Positions 56,347-64,000 of a DNA stretch of 64,000 nucleotides are shown one piece after another. Made by a program: the position numbers and the translations under genes. The DNA lies in the NCBI GenBank assembly GCA_900315875.1, contig ONAX01000001.1:1-64000 (forward strand), given 5' to 3'. Numbering within the stretch: the stretch's first letter is position 1; every line of letters begins with the position of its first letter. The notes beneath the pieces were generated by a model. The model had not been told where the DNA came from, ran no database searches, and worked only from the letters and a program-made list of their open reading frames with translations. The stretch comes from an uncultured Eubacteriales bacterium (GTDB lineage Bacteria > Bacillota > Clostridia > Oscillospirales > Acutalibacteraceae).

Positions 56347-58032
56347 TTACATTGATTCGGGTGCGTTTATCTTGAACATAGTCAGAACGTTTGAAATAAC
56401 TGTTTTTGCTGCAAGGCAAAGTGCAAGTCTTGCCTGCATAAGTGATTCATTGTCGTCCTTTACCCTGCATGCATTGTAGAACTTGTGGAAAAGTGCAGCA
56501 ACATCATAGATGTAACGGGTAATTCGGGAAGGATCATAGTCCTTTGCCGCTGTGACGATCTCCTCACCGTATGCGGAAAGCTTGAGTATAAGCTCAATCT
56601 CCTCGGGAGAAGTGAGCAGCGCATAATCGCTGTCGGTACATTTTCTCGGAGTAATACCGTCGGATGCAAGGTTCTTGACTATATTGCAGATACGCGCATG
56701 TGCGTACTGTACATAATAAACGGGGTTCTGGGATGATTTCTCGATTGCGAGGTCAAGGTCGAATTCAAAGGGTGTGTTTGCTTCCCTGAGATTGAAGAAG
56801 AAGCGTGCTGCATCAATCGGAATCTCGTCAAGAAGGGTAACAAGAGTAATAGCCTTTCCGCTTCTCTTGGAGAGCTTTACGCGCTCGCCGTCCTTTACAA
56901 GGAATACCATCTGCATCAGAACAACGTCAAGTCGCGAAGCGTCTACGCCGAGAGCTGTAAGTGCAGCCTTGAGTCTCGGAACATATCCGTGATGGTCGGC
57001 ACCCAGGACATCAATGGCTATATCATAATTTCTTGTAACAAGCTTATCGTAATGATATGCGATATCCGGCACAACATATGTCGGCAGACCGTTGGAGCGC
57101 ACAAGAACAAAATCCTTGTCAGCGCCGAATTCGCTTGCCTTGAACCATACTGCGCCGTCCTGCTCATATGTGTGACCCTTTTCAGTCAGCAAACGCACGA
57201 TTTCCTTTACGGAGCCGTCGTTATGAAGTGTGCTTTCACGGAACCAGCGGTCGTATTTTATGCGGTATTTCATCAGGTCACGTTCAAGTCCTGCTATATT
57301 TTTGGGCAGGGCGAAGTTTACAAGAGCGTCCCTTCTCTCCTGGCTGTCAGCTTCAACGTATTTGTCGCCGAATTCCTCGGAAAAAGCCTTTGCATGGTCT
57401 ATTATATCCTGTCCGTGGTAAGCATCCTCCGGAAGCTCATAGCCCTCCCTGTAAAGCTGCATGTATCTAATTTCAAGAGATGTAGCAAATTTTTCAATCT
57501 GATTGCCGGCATCGTTTACATAGAATTCCCTTGCTACATCGTAGCCTGCAGCCTGCAGTACGCTTGCAAGTGAATCACCTATGGCGCCGCCTCTCGCGTT
57601 GCCGACATGCATAGGACCGGTGGGGTTAGCAGAAACGAATTCCACCAGTACACGACGTCCTGCGCCGAAATCGGAGCGGCCGTAGTTTTCGCCCTGAGCT
57701 GCGATTTCCTTAAGAACAGACGCATAGAAAGACGGATCGTAGAAGAAATTGATAAAACCGGGGCCTGCAATCTCGAAGCGTGAAAGGCCCGTTCCGTCAA
57801 GCTCGATGCAGGAGCACAGAGCCTCTGCAATCTTTCTCGGTGCAGCGTGGAAGCTTCTTGCGGATACCATTGCTGCATTCGTCGCCAGATCGCCGTGTGA
57901 GCGGTCGGCGGGGGTTTCTATAATGAATGAGGGAATATCCCCTTCGGGCAGCTTGCCCTGCTCTATTGCCTTTTCAAAAGCTTTCCTTACGGCACCTTCA
58001 AGCGCCTTTACGGTATTAGTTGCTGCTGACAT
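56347..58032 (-). CDS. argS: Arginine--tRNA ligase
   Basis: Class I synthetase, about 561 residues. The N-terminal Add-1 domain (SHGDLATNAAM) is followed by the HIGH motif as HVGN at 142-145 (ANPTGPMHVGNARGGAIGD) and a KMSKS-like K-L-S-K-R; the C-terminal anticodon domain has NPVYYVQYAHARICNI and the ArgRS-type ending with NVLTMFKINAPESM. ATG 58032 has AAGGAGG upstream and overlaps the end of the DUF1934 gene by 17 nt. Confidence 0.97.
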   Translation of the reverse strand: MSAATNTVKALEGAVRKAFEKAIEQGKLPEGDIPSFIIETPADRSHGDLATNAAMVSARSFHAAPRKIAEALCSCIELDGTGLSRFEIAGPGFINFFYDPSFYASVLKEIAAQGENYGRSDFGAGRRVLVEFVSANPTGPMHVGNARGGAIGDSLASVLQAAGYDVAREFYVNDAGNQIEKFATSLEIRYMQLYREGYELPEDAYHGQDIIDHAKAFSEEFGDKYVEADSQERRDALVNFALPKNIAGLERDLMKYRIKYDRWFRESTLHNDGSVKEIVRLLTEKGHTYEQDGAVWFKASEFGADKDFVLVRSNGLPTYVVPDIAYHYDKLVTRNYDIAIDVLGADHHGYVPRLKAALTALGVDASRLDVVLMQMVFLVKDGERVKLSKRSGKAITLVTLLDEIPIDAARFFFNLREANTPFEFDLDLAIEKSSQNPVYYVQYAHARICNIVKNLASDGITPRKCTDSDYALLTSPEEIELILKLSAYGEEIVTAAKDYDPSRITRYIYDVAALFHKFYNACRVKDDNESLMQARLALCLAAKTVISNVLTMFKINAPESM

Positions 58033-58462
58033 TACCTTTTGCCTCCTTGATATTGAGTATAAGCTCATTGGAGCTTGCATGCTCCGATTCTATATCTATT
58101 GAATATTTCACTTTCAGCTCGCCGCCGTTGTCGTCAAGCTTTGCGCTCACGCTGTCGGTATATACACCGAGAGTCAGTGAGCCGTAGGGAGTGTTGTATT
58201 CGCATTTATGACGAACACCCTGCTCGAGAATGAGGTTATGGTTTTCCTCTCCGCCCTTCATAACGGTAACAACGCCTTTTTCGTCGATCTTGACCGTTGT
58301 GCGGTAATGCTGTCCGGGGTTCTGCGCATCATATTCCTTGTATGTGATATATCGGCTGCCGTCACGCATTACATATGATGCCGCTGTTTCAAGCGCGATC
58401 TTATCCTGCGAGCCGTTGACAGTCTGCATTCCGCAGACCGACAGAATATAATTTTCTTCCAT
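58016..58462 (-). CDS. DUF1934 (YwiB-like) beta-barrel protein
   Basis: 148 residues, all beta in character, with IALETAASYVMRDGSRYITYKEYD and LILEQGVRHKCEYNTPYGSLTLGVYT, the DUF1934 pattern; lipocalin-like fold, unknown function. It regularly lies next to argS in Firmicutes, as here, and the two reading frames overlap. Confidence 0.9.
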   Translation of the reverse strand: MEENYILSVCGMQTVNGSQDKIALETAASYVMRDGSRYITYKEYDAQNPGQHYRTTVKIDEKGVVTVMKGGEENHNLILEQGVRHKCEYNTPYGSLTLGVYTDSVSAKLDDNGGELKVKYSIDIESEHASSNELILNIKEAKGNVSSN

Positions 58463-58479
58463 TTTCCCTATCCAACCTT

Positions 58480-59283
58480 TTATATTTCAATATGTCTTGC
58501 ATTTTCGCCAACTTCTCGGCCGAGGAATATTTCCGCAGTGCGCCTGAAGCCCTCTACGGTATCGCTTACGAAGTATTCACATTCTCCCACGGTTCCGGAC
58601 TGACTGAGAAGTCCGCGGCTGCCGAGGATGTTTGCGGCATACAGTGCGGTTTCCTTTCCGGAATCGATAAGCGTTACATCACGTCCGAGATAATTTGAAA
58701 TAGCCCCTGCTATTATCGGGAAATGCGTGCAGCCGAGAATGAGCGAATCTATTCCGGCAGCCTTCATATCACTGAGATAGCGCTCAACAACGAGCTGGAC
58801 GATTTTGTCGTCGTCAGCAATGAATCCGTTTTCAACAAGCGGCACAAACAGAGGGCAATCCTGCTGATATACCGTTATTCTTTCGTCGCGGCGCAGTATT
58901 TCCTTTTTATATGAGCAGCTTTTTACCGTTGCGGATGTACCGATAATTCCAATTTTTCCGTTTCTGGTTGCATTCACTGCAGCTGCAGCCGTCGGAATCA
59001 CAACGCCCGTATACGGAACCGGCAGTGTATCATAAAGCTCGGTCGCAACAGAGCTTACAGTACCGCAGGCGGCAATAATGAGCTTGACACCTCTCGAAAG
59101 AAGGAAATCCGCATCCTGACGCGCATATCGTCGTATGGTAGCGTCGCTTCTTGTTCCGTACGGAACCCGCGCGGTATCTCCGAAATAGACAATATTTTCC
59201 TGCGGAAGAACCTTTATAAGCTCTTTTACAGCCGTAAGTCCTCCGAGCCCCGAATCAAAAACGCCTATCGCCTGCTCAGACAT
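58480..59283 (-). CDS. murI: Glutamate racemase
   Basis: Makes D-glutamate for peptidoglycan. 267 residues; IGVFDSGLGGLTAVKEL, YFGDTARVPYGTRS, and the two catalytic cysteines in AACGTVSSVA and LILGCTHFPII. The usual Asn after the first cysteine (CNT) is Gly here. The start at 59283 (internal Met) has GGGCGG upstream and overlaps the end of ddl by 8 nt, so the two are coupled. Confidence 0.93.
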   Translation of the reverse strand: MSEQAIGVFDSGLGGLTAVKELIKVLPQENIVYFGDTARVPYGTRSDATIRRYARQDADFLLSRGVKLIIAACGTVSSVATELYDTLPVPYTGVVIPTAAAAVNATRNGKIGIIGTSATVKSCSYKKEILRRDERITVYQQDCPLFVPLVENGFIADDDKIVQLVVERYLSDMKAAGIDSLILGCTHFPIIAGAISNYLGRDVTLIDSGKETALYAANILGSRGLLSQSGTVGECEYFVSDTVEGFRRTAEIFLGREVGENARHIEI

Positions 59284-60355
59284 TGCGATCCGCCCTTTCA
59301 AACGCCAGACTGATAAGCTCCTCTATAAGCTCGCTGCCTGCCTTGCCACTTTCAGCCATAAGCTTGGGATACATGCTGATTGATGTAAATCCCGGCAGAG
59401 TGTTGATCTCGTTAAGCTTTACGCTGCCGTCTTCGGTAACAAAGAAATCAACTCTAGAAAGCCCCTCACAGCCGAGAGCCTTGTATGCCTTTACAGCTGT
59501 TTCTTTTACAAGTGCGGTGAGCTTTTCGTCTATTCTTGCAGGAATAAAAAGCTTTGAAGCATTGCTTTTGTATTTTGCGTCATAATCGTAGAATTCCGCA
59601 GAGGGAGCGATCTCGCCCAGAACGGAAGCAAAGGGCTGCTCGTTGCCGATGACAGCGCATTCGATTTCCTTGCCGATAATGTTCTCCTCTACAAGTATCC
59701 TTGTATCCTCAGCAGCAGCTACTTCAACTGCACGCAGGAATTCACTGCGGTCATGAGCCTTGGTGATACCGACGGAGGAGCCTGCATTCGCCGGTTTTAC
59801 GAACACGGGGTAGCTCATAGCCTTTTCAACCTTGTCGATGCAGCTCTGAGGATCCTTTTTATAGTCATAAGCAGTAAACCATACAAAGCCTGCCTGATCT
59901 ATTCCGGCATAATCTAACATTATATTAGTGACGATCTTGTCCATGCATGCAGAGCTTGCGAGTACTCCGCAGCCGACATACGGCAGAGCGGACATTTCAA
60001 AAAGTCCCTGTATCGTTCCGTCCTCGCCGTTTTTGCCGTGAAGAACCGGGAAAATAACGTCAAGCTTAATAACTGAGGAATTACCCTGACCGTCAATAAC
60101 AACCATGCCGTGCACAGAAGGTGCAGGAGCAATAAAAGCTGTCTTGTTATCCGGGTGATTTTCCCACGACCCGTCAGCAATTGCTGCAGTATCACCGCTG
60201 TAGAGGAACCAGCGTCCCTTTTTGGTGATGCCGATGGTGTATATCTCGTACTTGTCCTGCGGTATCACGCTGATAATATAGCTTGCAGATACCCTCGAAA
60301 CCTCATGCTCGCTTGATTTACCGCCGAATATTACGGCTATGCGTTTTTTCTCCAT
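59276..60355 (-). CDS. ddl: D-alanine--D-alanine ligase
   Basis: ATP-grasp enzyme joining two D-Ala for MurF. 359 residues; VIFGGKSSEHEVSRVSA, VLHGKNGEDGTIQGLFEMSALPYVGCGVLASSACMDK, FVKPANAGSSVGITKA and LNEINTLPGFTSISMYPKL. ATG 60355 has GGAG 8 nt upstream. First gene of ddl-murI-DUF1934-argS-MetH-like-membrane protein, linking wall precursor synthesis with argS. Confidence 0.97.
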   Translation of the reverse strand: MEKKRIAVIFGGKSSEHEVSRVSASYIISVIPQDKYEIYTIGITKKGRWFLYSGDTAAIADGSWENHPDNKTAFIAPAPSVHGMVVIDGQGNSSVIKLDVIFPVLHGKNGEDGTIQGLFEMSALPYVGCGVLASSACMDKIVTNIMLDYAGIDQAGFVWFTAYDYKKDPQSCIDKVEKAMSYPVFVKPANAGSSVGITKAHDRSEFLRAVEVAAAEDTRILVEENIIGKEIECAVIGNEQPFASVLGEIAPSAEFYDYDAKYKSNASKLFIPARIDEKLTALVKETAVKAYKALGCEGLSRVDFFVTEDGSVKLNEINTLPGFTSISMYPKLMAESGKAGSELIEELISLAFERADRNV

Positions 60356-60407
60356 TGATAACACTCCAAATCATCATTATCGTGCTCCTTCCCTGTTACA
60401 GAAAGGG

Positions 60408-60419
60408 GTATGCGCATAC
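60408..60419. promoter_or_regulatory. Palindrome in the ddl leader
   Basis: Perfect 12-bp palindrome GTATGCGCATAC about 10 nt after the predicted ddl transcription start; a possible operator. Its half-site GTATGC also forms the inverted repeat at 37206-37222. Confidence 0.4.
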
Positions 60420-60435
60420 TTTACTACAATTAAAT

Positions 60436-60464
60436 ATATTAACATATAATATGAATTCGTGCAA
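60436..60464 (-). promoter_or_regulatory. ddl operon promoter
   Basis: Minus strand: TTGCAC (60459-60464), a 17-bp spacer, TAATAT (60436-60441). Confidence 0.7.
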
Positions 60465-60576
60465 TTAAAATTTTAAAATAGTCGATAGGAATCTTGAGAA
60501 GTTATTAAGACTTTTTTTCAGCTTTTGTGCAAAGTGACAAATATTTGAAATTATTTTTGATAAATACGAAAAAGAC

Positions 60577-60649
60577 TTGATTTTTTCGGAAAATGATGTT
60601 ATTATCTATACAGATTTGTTACAAGTTTGAAATTATTTAAGTTTCAAAC
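60577..60649 (+). promoter_or_regulatory. Promoter and leader hairpin of the NlpC/P60 gene
   Basis: TTGATT (60577-60582), a 17-bp spacer, TATTAT (60600-60605); start near 60612. The leader of about 125 nt contains a hairpin GTTTGAAA (60625-60632) / TTTCAAAC (60642-60649). The rest of 60465-60736 is AT-rich without a gene. Confidence 0.65.
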
Positions 60650-60736
60650 GGGTATCAAAGGTTAAAAAATTGTAATTTTCTCATCAATGTTTGAGTAAGT
60701 TTAAAACCACAGCAAAAGAAGGGAGTCTTTTCCTGC

Positions 60737-62713
60737 ATGAAGAAAACAATGAAGAAGATTGTTGCAGCAGCACTTTCGGTTGCTATGTGTGCCGGAATGC
60801 TGGCAATCGGCAGCATAACTGCTTCTGCAGAATCAAGCACAGGCGTAGGTCTTGCAGCACATGCTCTTAAGGCTTACAGAGAAAACTGGCAGTATGTATG
60901 GGGCGGCACCTCCTACGGTGCGGTAGACTGCTCCGGTCTTATATGGACATACAACGGAGTCGGCGGCATAAGAACAGACATGCTCTCCGCTTCACCCGAA
61001 TGGGGTTATGTTTCAAACGGTATCCCGAATATCCACGGCCTCGGACTTCGCACACCCGGTCATGTCGGCGTGTACATTGGTTCAGGCATTGCAGTAGATG
61101 CAAGAGATGTAGGCATTAACCTTGTATACCACGATGTATACAGCAGAAACTGGACAAACTGGTTCAAGGTTGCAGGCGTTTCCTATCCGTCAAACGGTTG
61201 GGTACTCCTCGACGGCAGTTCCTACTACTACGAAAACGGTCAGTACATCACCGATACATCAAGAACTCTTGACGGTGTTACATACTACTTCGACAGCGCA
61301 GGCGTTTCCAATATCGCTCCTCCGTCGAGCGCATATCTGGCAACTGACTATTCCTCCTCAAGCGTTGGACAGGCACAGCCTGATCCTGAGCCCGATCCCG
61401 AGCCCGAGCCTGAGCCGGAACCCGAGCCTGAGCCGGAGCCCCAGCCCGAACCCGAACCCGAGCCGGAGCCGGAAGCTCAGAACGAGCCGGAGTCTAAGCC
61501 TGAATCAGAACCCGAGCAGCCTGCTGCAGAAGAAGTTGAAATCCTCGCTTCCTACGGCGACGAGGACACAGAAACAAGAGACAGAGTAAAGAGAATTCAG
61601 AACAGACTCTATCAGCTCGGTTATCTTACCGAAGAGCCCAACGGCTTCTATGGTGAAAATACAGTAAGCGCAGTAATGCTCTTCCAGAACCTCAACGGTT
61701 TTGAAGTTACAGGCGCAACTGATGAGAAAACATGGGAATTCATGAAGACAAGCGAAGCAAAGTCCAACTATTCCGACCTCGGAATCGGTGATTTTGACGA
61801 CGGTGATACAATTCCCGTAACAAAGCTTCAGAATAAGCTTTCCGAACTCAAGTATTACTACGACGATATAACCGGTTTCTACGGTGAGCTTACAGCAAGC
61901 GCTGTAAAGCAGTTCCAGACCGACAACGATCTTGAAGCAACAGGCATCGCAGATGAAAAAACTCAGCTCCTCCTGTTCAGCAAGGACGTCAAGGCTAACC
62001 CCAATGACGGCACTATCGCTTACGGTCAGAGCGGCGCAAAGGTTTCCGAAATTCAGAAAAGACTTATTGAGCTGCGTTATCTCTCAGGCGTTGTTAATGA
62101 AAAATTCGACGACGCTACACTCGAAGCACTTCACCTCTATCAGAAGACCGCAGGTCTTGAAGAGACAGATAAGCTTACAGCAGATCAGGTTGAAGCCCTC
62201 AAGGCTGACACCGCACCGAAGTCACCTGATTATGACGTACTGAAGTACGGCTTCAGCGGCGAGGATGTTGCTAAGCTGCAGCACAACCTTTCAACTCTCG
62301 GCTACTACGACGGTCAGAATTCCGGAACATTCAGCCGCGCACTTGAGCAGGCTGTAAAGAGCTTCCAGAAGGATCAGGGTCTGAGCCAGACCGGTATTGT
62401 TGACGAAAAGACCGCAGAGCTCATCAAGACAGAAGCTCAGCGCGAAACAGCAAAGGTTGCTGACGAGCTTATTCTCAAGACTGCTGACATTACAGACAAT
62501 GCTCTCGCAAGCATCGACGCTGCAACACCTGTCAGCGAGGTAACAATCAACACACAGAACACAAGCGATCTGCTCAGAACAGGCGTTATTCTCGGTGCAG
62601 TTGTAATCTTCGCAATCTTCCTTGCTCTGGTATTCGTAATCGAGCTCAGAAGAAGAAAGCTTGCAGCTGTAGTTGAAAGAGAATCCGACAAGAAGTTCAG
62701 AAGAAAGTTCTGA
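60737..62713 (+). CDS. NlpC/P60 cell-wall hydrolase with four peptidoglycan-binding repeats and a C-terminal anchor
   Basis: 658 residues. Signal peptide 1-31 (cleavage near ASA-ES). The NlpC/P60 domain (about 35-155) has catalytic C65 in [10 protein letters not shown] and H109 in [12 protein letters not shown] cell-wall-binding-like Trp/Tyr repeat region ([17 protein letters not shown]) follows to about 195, then a Pro-Glu linker (about 215-260). Four PG_binding_1 repeats occupy about 280-600, each with an I/LQ..L..LGY and GxF...T..AV..FQ pattern. Near the C-terminus is one helix ([22 protein letters not shown]) and a basic tail. It should cleave stem peptides (D-Glu/DAP bonds) while tethered to the membrane; no partner gene is adjacent. 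Confidence 0.92.
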   Translation: MKKTMKKIVAAALSVAMCAGMLAIGSITASAESSTGVGLAAHALKAYRENWQYVWGGTSYGAVDCSGLIWTYNGVGGIRTDMLSASPEWGYVSNGIPNIHGLGLRTPGHVGVYIGSGIAVDARDVGINLVYHDVYSRNWTNWFKVAGVSYPSNGWVLLDGSSYYYENGQYITDTSRTLDGVTYYFDSAGVSNIAPPSSAYLATDYSSSSVGQAQPDPEPDPEPEPEPEPEPEPEPQPEPEPEPEPEAQNEPESKPESEPEQPAAEEVEILASYGDEDTETRDRVKRIQNRLYQLGYLTEEPNGFYGENTVSAVMLFQNLNGFEVTGATDEKTWEFMKTSEAKSNYSDLGIGDFDDGDTIPVTKLQNKLSELKYYYDDITGFYGELTASAVKQFQTDNDLEATGIADEKTQLLLFSKDVKANPNDGTIAYGQSGAKVSEIQKRLIELRYLSGVVNEKFDDATLEALHLYQKTAGLEETDKLTADQVEALKADTAPKSPDYDVLKYGFSGEDVAKLQHNLSTLGYYDGQNSGTFSRALEQAVKSFQKDQGLSQTGIVDEKTAELIKTEAQRETAKVADELILKTADITDNALASIDAATPVSEVTINTQNTSDLLRTGVILGAVVIFAIFLALVFVIELRRRKLAAVVERESDKKFRRKF

Positions 62714-62722
62714 TAAAAAAAC

Positions 62723-62755
62723 ACGGGGAAGCGAAAAGCTTCCCCGTTTTATTTA
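62723..62755 (+). terminator. Terminator of the NlpC/P60 gene
   Basis: Ten-pair stem ACGGGGAAGC (62723-62732) / GCTTCCCCGT (62738-62747) with a GAAAA loop, followed by TTTATTTAT. Confidence 0.93.
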
Positions 62756-63126
62756 TGTCTGAATATAAAAAAGCAAGAAAAAATAAGCGCACCCCCCATG
62801 ATACGCTCCCTCGTTTTCACTATATGCCGGCTGCCACTCCATGTACCCGGCTTTATAAGCCATTCGGCAGTGTAATTCACTGTCTATATTATAAAACCAT
62901 TCGGATTTTTAATTAATATATAAATCTTTGCGAAAAAGTAAACAAATTGTTAATTGGAATAAAATGAGCCTACTCAACCTGCAAGCCTTTGAAAAGGCTT
63001 GGGCGAAACCTTATCGCTTTGACACTTAATCACGACAAAAATACGAGTCTTATTTATTCAGAGCGATCGACTGTACTAAAAAAGCAGCGGCACTCCGCCT
63101 TTTTTTCGCCAAGCTTATTAATATGC
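62756..63126. other. Intergenic region with a possible small RNA
   Basis: About 370 bp with no supported protein. From about 62963 a structured stretch begins: hairpin AAGCCTTT / AAGGCTT near 62983-63001, later a GCGG / CCGC hairpin near 63085 followed by seven T (to about 63108), which could be a terminator. A TAAAAT at 62960-62965 may be a -10 box, but its -35 is poor. An independent RNA is possible, not shown. Confidence 0.3.
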
Positions 63127-63155
63127 TTGAATAATGCGTCGGATTATGGTACAAT
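63127..63155 (+). promoter_or_regulatory. glyA promoter
   Basis: TTGAAT (63127-63132), a 17-bp spacer, TACAAT (63150-63155). The short leader has a hairpin CCGGAGC (63168-63174) / GCTCCGG (63186-63192) ahead of the ribosome site. Confidence 0.75.
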
Positions 63156-63220
63156 AAGAGGGAATAACCGGAGCTGACACCCCTTGCTCCGGAATATGAA
63201 AAATGAAAGAGGTAATCCCC

Positions 63221-64000
63221 ATGTATAATGATTTAATGGACAGCATAGGATTTGTCGGCCAGTACGACAGCGCTATATCCGCCGCTATGGCAGATGAGCT
63301 GAAAAGACAGCAGATGAATCTTGAGCTTATCGCTTCTGAAAACATTGTTTCCCCTGCAGTGATGGCTGCAATGGGCTCTGTTCTGACTAACAAATACGCA
63401 GAAGGCTATCCCGGAAAGAGATATTACGGCGGCTGCCAGTATGTTGACGTTGTTGAGCAGATCGCTATTGACCGCGCATGCGAGCTCTTCGGCGCTAAGT
63501 TTGCCAACGTTCAGCCTCATTCAGGCGCACAGGCAAACACTGCTGTTTACTTCTCAATTCTTCAGCCCGGCGATACCGTTATGGGTATGACACTTTCCGA
63601 AGGCGGTCACCTGACCCACGGTTCACCCGTTAATATCTCCGGTAAGTACTATAACTTCGTATCCTACGGCGTTGACCCGGTAACACACCGCATCGACTAC
63701 GATAAGGTATACGAAACAGCTATGCAGGTTAAGCCGAAGCTCATCGTTTGCGGCGCTTCTGCATATCCGAGAATAATCGACTTCCCCCGTTTCCGTGAGA
63801 TTGCTGACGCATGCGGTGCATACCTCATGGTAGATATGGCACATATCGCAGGACTTGTTGCTGCAGGTGTTCACCCCAGCCCTGTTCCTTATGCTCATTT
63901 TACAACAACCACCACTCACAAGACCCTCAGAGGTCCCCGCGGCGGTCTTATCCTCACAAATGACGAAGACCTTGCAAAGGGTATAAATAAGGCTGTATTT
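63221..64000 (+). CDS. glyA: Serine hydroxymethyltransferase (partial, runs off the window)
   Basis: PLP enzyme converting serine and tetrahydrofolate to glycine and 5,10-methylene-THF. The first 260 residues are present: [72 protein letters not shown] and [17 protein letters not shown], which holds the PLP-binding lysine (T-T-T-H-K). ATG 63221 has AGAGG upstream. The reading frame is open at the right edge. Confidence 0.97.
   Translation, partial: MYNDLMDSIGFVGQYDSAISAAMADELKRQQMNLELIASENIVSPAVMAAMGSVLTNKYAEGYPGKRYYGGCQYVDVVEQIAIDRACELFGAKFANVQPHSGAQANTAVYFSILQPGDTVMGMTLSEGGHLTHGSPVNISGKYYNFVSYGVDPVTHRIDYDKVYETAMQVKPKLIVCGASAYPRIIDFPRFREIADACGAYLMVDMAHIAGLVAAGVHPSPVPYAHFTTTTTHKTLRGPRGGLILTNDEDLAKGINKAVF

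Noticed and set aside
62983..63015. Cyclic-di-GMP (GEMM) riboswitch
   Set aside because: GCAAGCC and GGGCGAAACC recall GEMM-I, but the key invariant positions differ and the downstream gene is separated by its own promoter.

Overview
The window reads as a chromosomal segment of a low-to-mid GC, anaerobic Gram-positive Clostridia, most like Ruminococcus and relatives (Oscillospiraceae). Supporting evidence: HrcA/CIRCE control of grpE-dnaK-dnaJ, a single-chain pyruvate:ferredoxin oxidoreductase, FabV-type enoyl reductase, many lipobox lipoproteins, two secreted CE1-like esterases, Glu/Pro-rich surface linkers, and frequent GTG/TTG starts with strong Shine-Dalgarno sites. Several promoters have near-consensus boxes with 17-bp spacers. 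The family assignment is inference; no rRNA or tRNA gene was seen to confirm it.

Layout. 1-5.3 kb (+): a palindromic repeat, galE, a tightly packed run (YbaK/ProX-like deacylase, SprT-like zinc protein, RlmA-like methyltransferase, lipoprotein) and fabV. 5.4-13.2 kb: a small Cys-rich protein, a PrsA/SurA-like lipoprotein, tcdA (-), then the heat-shock operon hrcA-grpE-dnaK-dnaJ behind a perfect CIRCE operator. 13.4-17.3 kb (-): a DRE-TIM metallolyase followed by murE and murF. 17.4-19.1 kb: an orphan VapE-like P-loop protein followed by an iteron-like cluster and repeats, probably a mobile-element relic. 19.2-23.5 kb: nifJ and two small membrane proteins (DUF2752, DUF4234). 23.5-24.7 kb: a gene-poor repeat region with a tandem ~275-bp duplication. 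24.7-28.2 kb: aroA-aroC-pheA. 28.3-33.1 kb (-): DUF1294, an unrecognised membrane protein, a YfhO-type protein. 33.4-38.1 kb: rpsT, an XRE regulator, an esterase lipoprotein with a C-terminal starch-binding-like region, a TM2 protein, an MBL-fold hydrolase. 38.2-41.4 kb: a complete de novo preQ1 operon (queD-queE-folE-queC-queF) behind a consensus promoter, a preQ1-I-like leader and an intrinsic terminator. 41.4-42.8 kb: a second CE1-like esterase.

42.9-47.9 kb (-): rimP-nusA-ylxR-ylxQ-infB. 47.9-54.7 kb (-): rlmB, a 1,327-residue protein whose membrane half has the layout of a P1B-type ATPase but lacks the catalytic signature, rpe, and a GT87-like protein. 54.9-60.4 kb (-): ddl-murI-DUF1934-argS, a degenerate MetH-like protein and a small membrane protein. 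60.7-62.7 kb: a large NlpC/P60 wall hydrolase with four peptidoglycan-binding repeats and a C-terminal membrane anchor. The window ends inside glyA.

Most genes are housekeeping: wall precursors (murE, murF, ddl, murI), translation (infB, nusA, rimP, argS, rlmB, rpsT), aromatic amino acids and queuosine. The most unusual items are the catalytically degenerate P-type ATPase homologue with a repeat-rich tail, the VapE/iteron locus, the composite dispersed repeats that abut promoters, the preQ1-operon leader, and the MetH-like protein lacking part of its zinc site.
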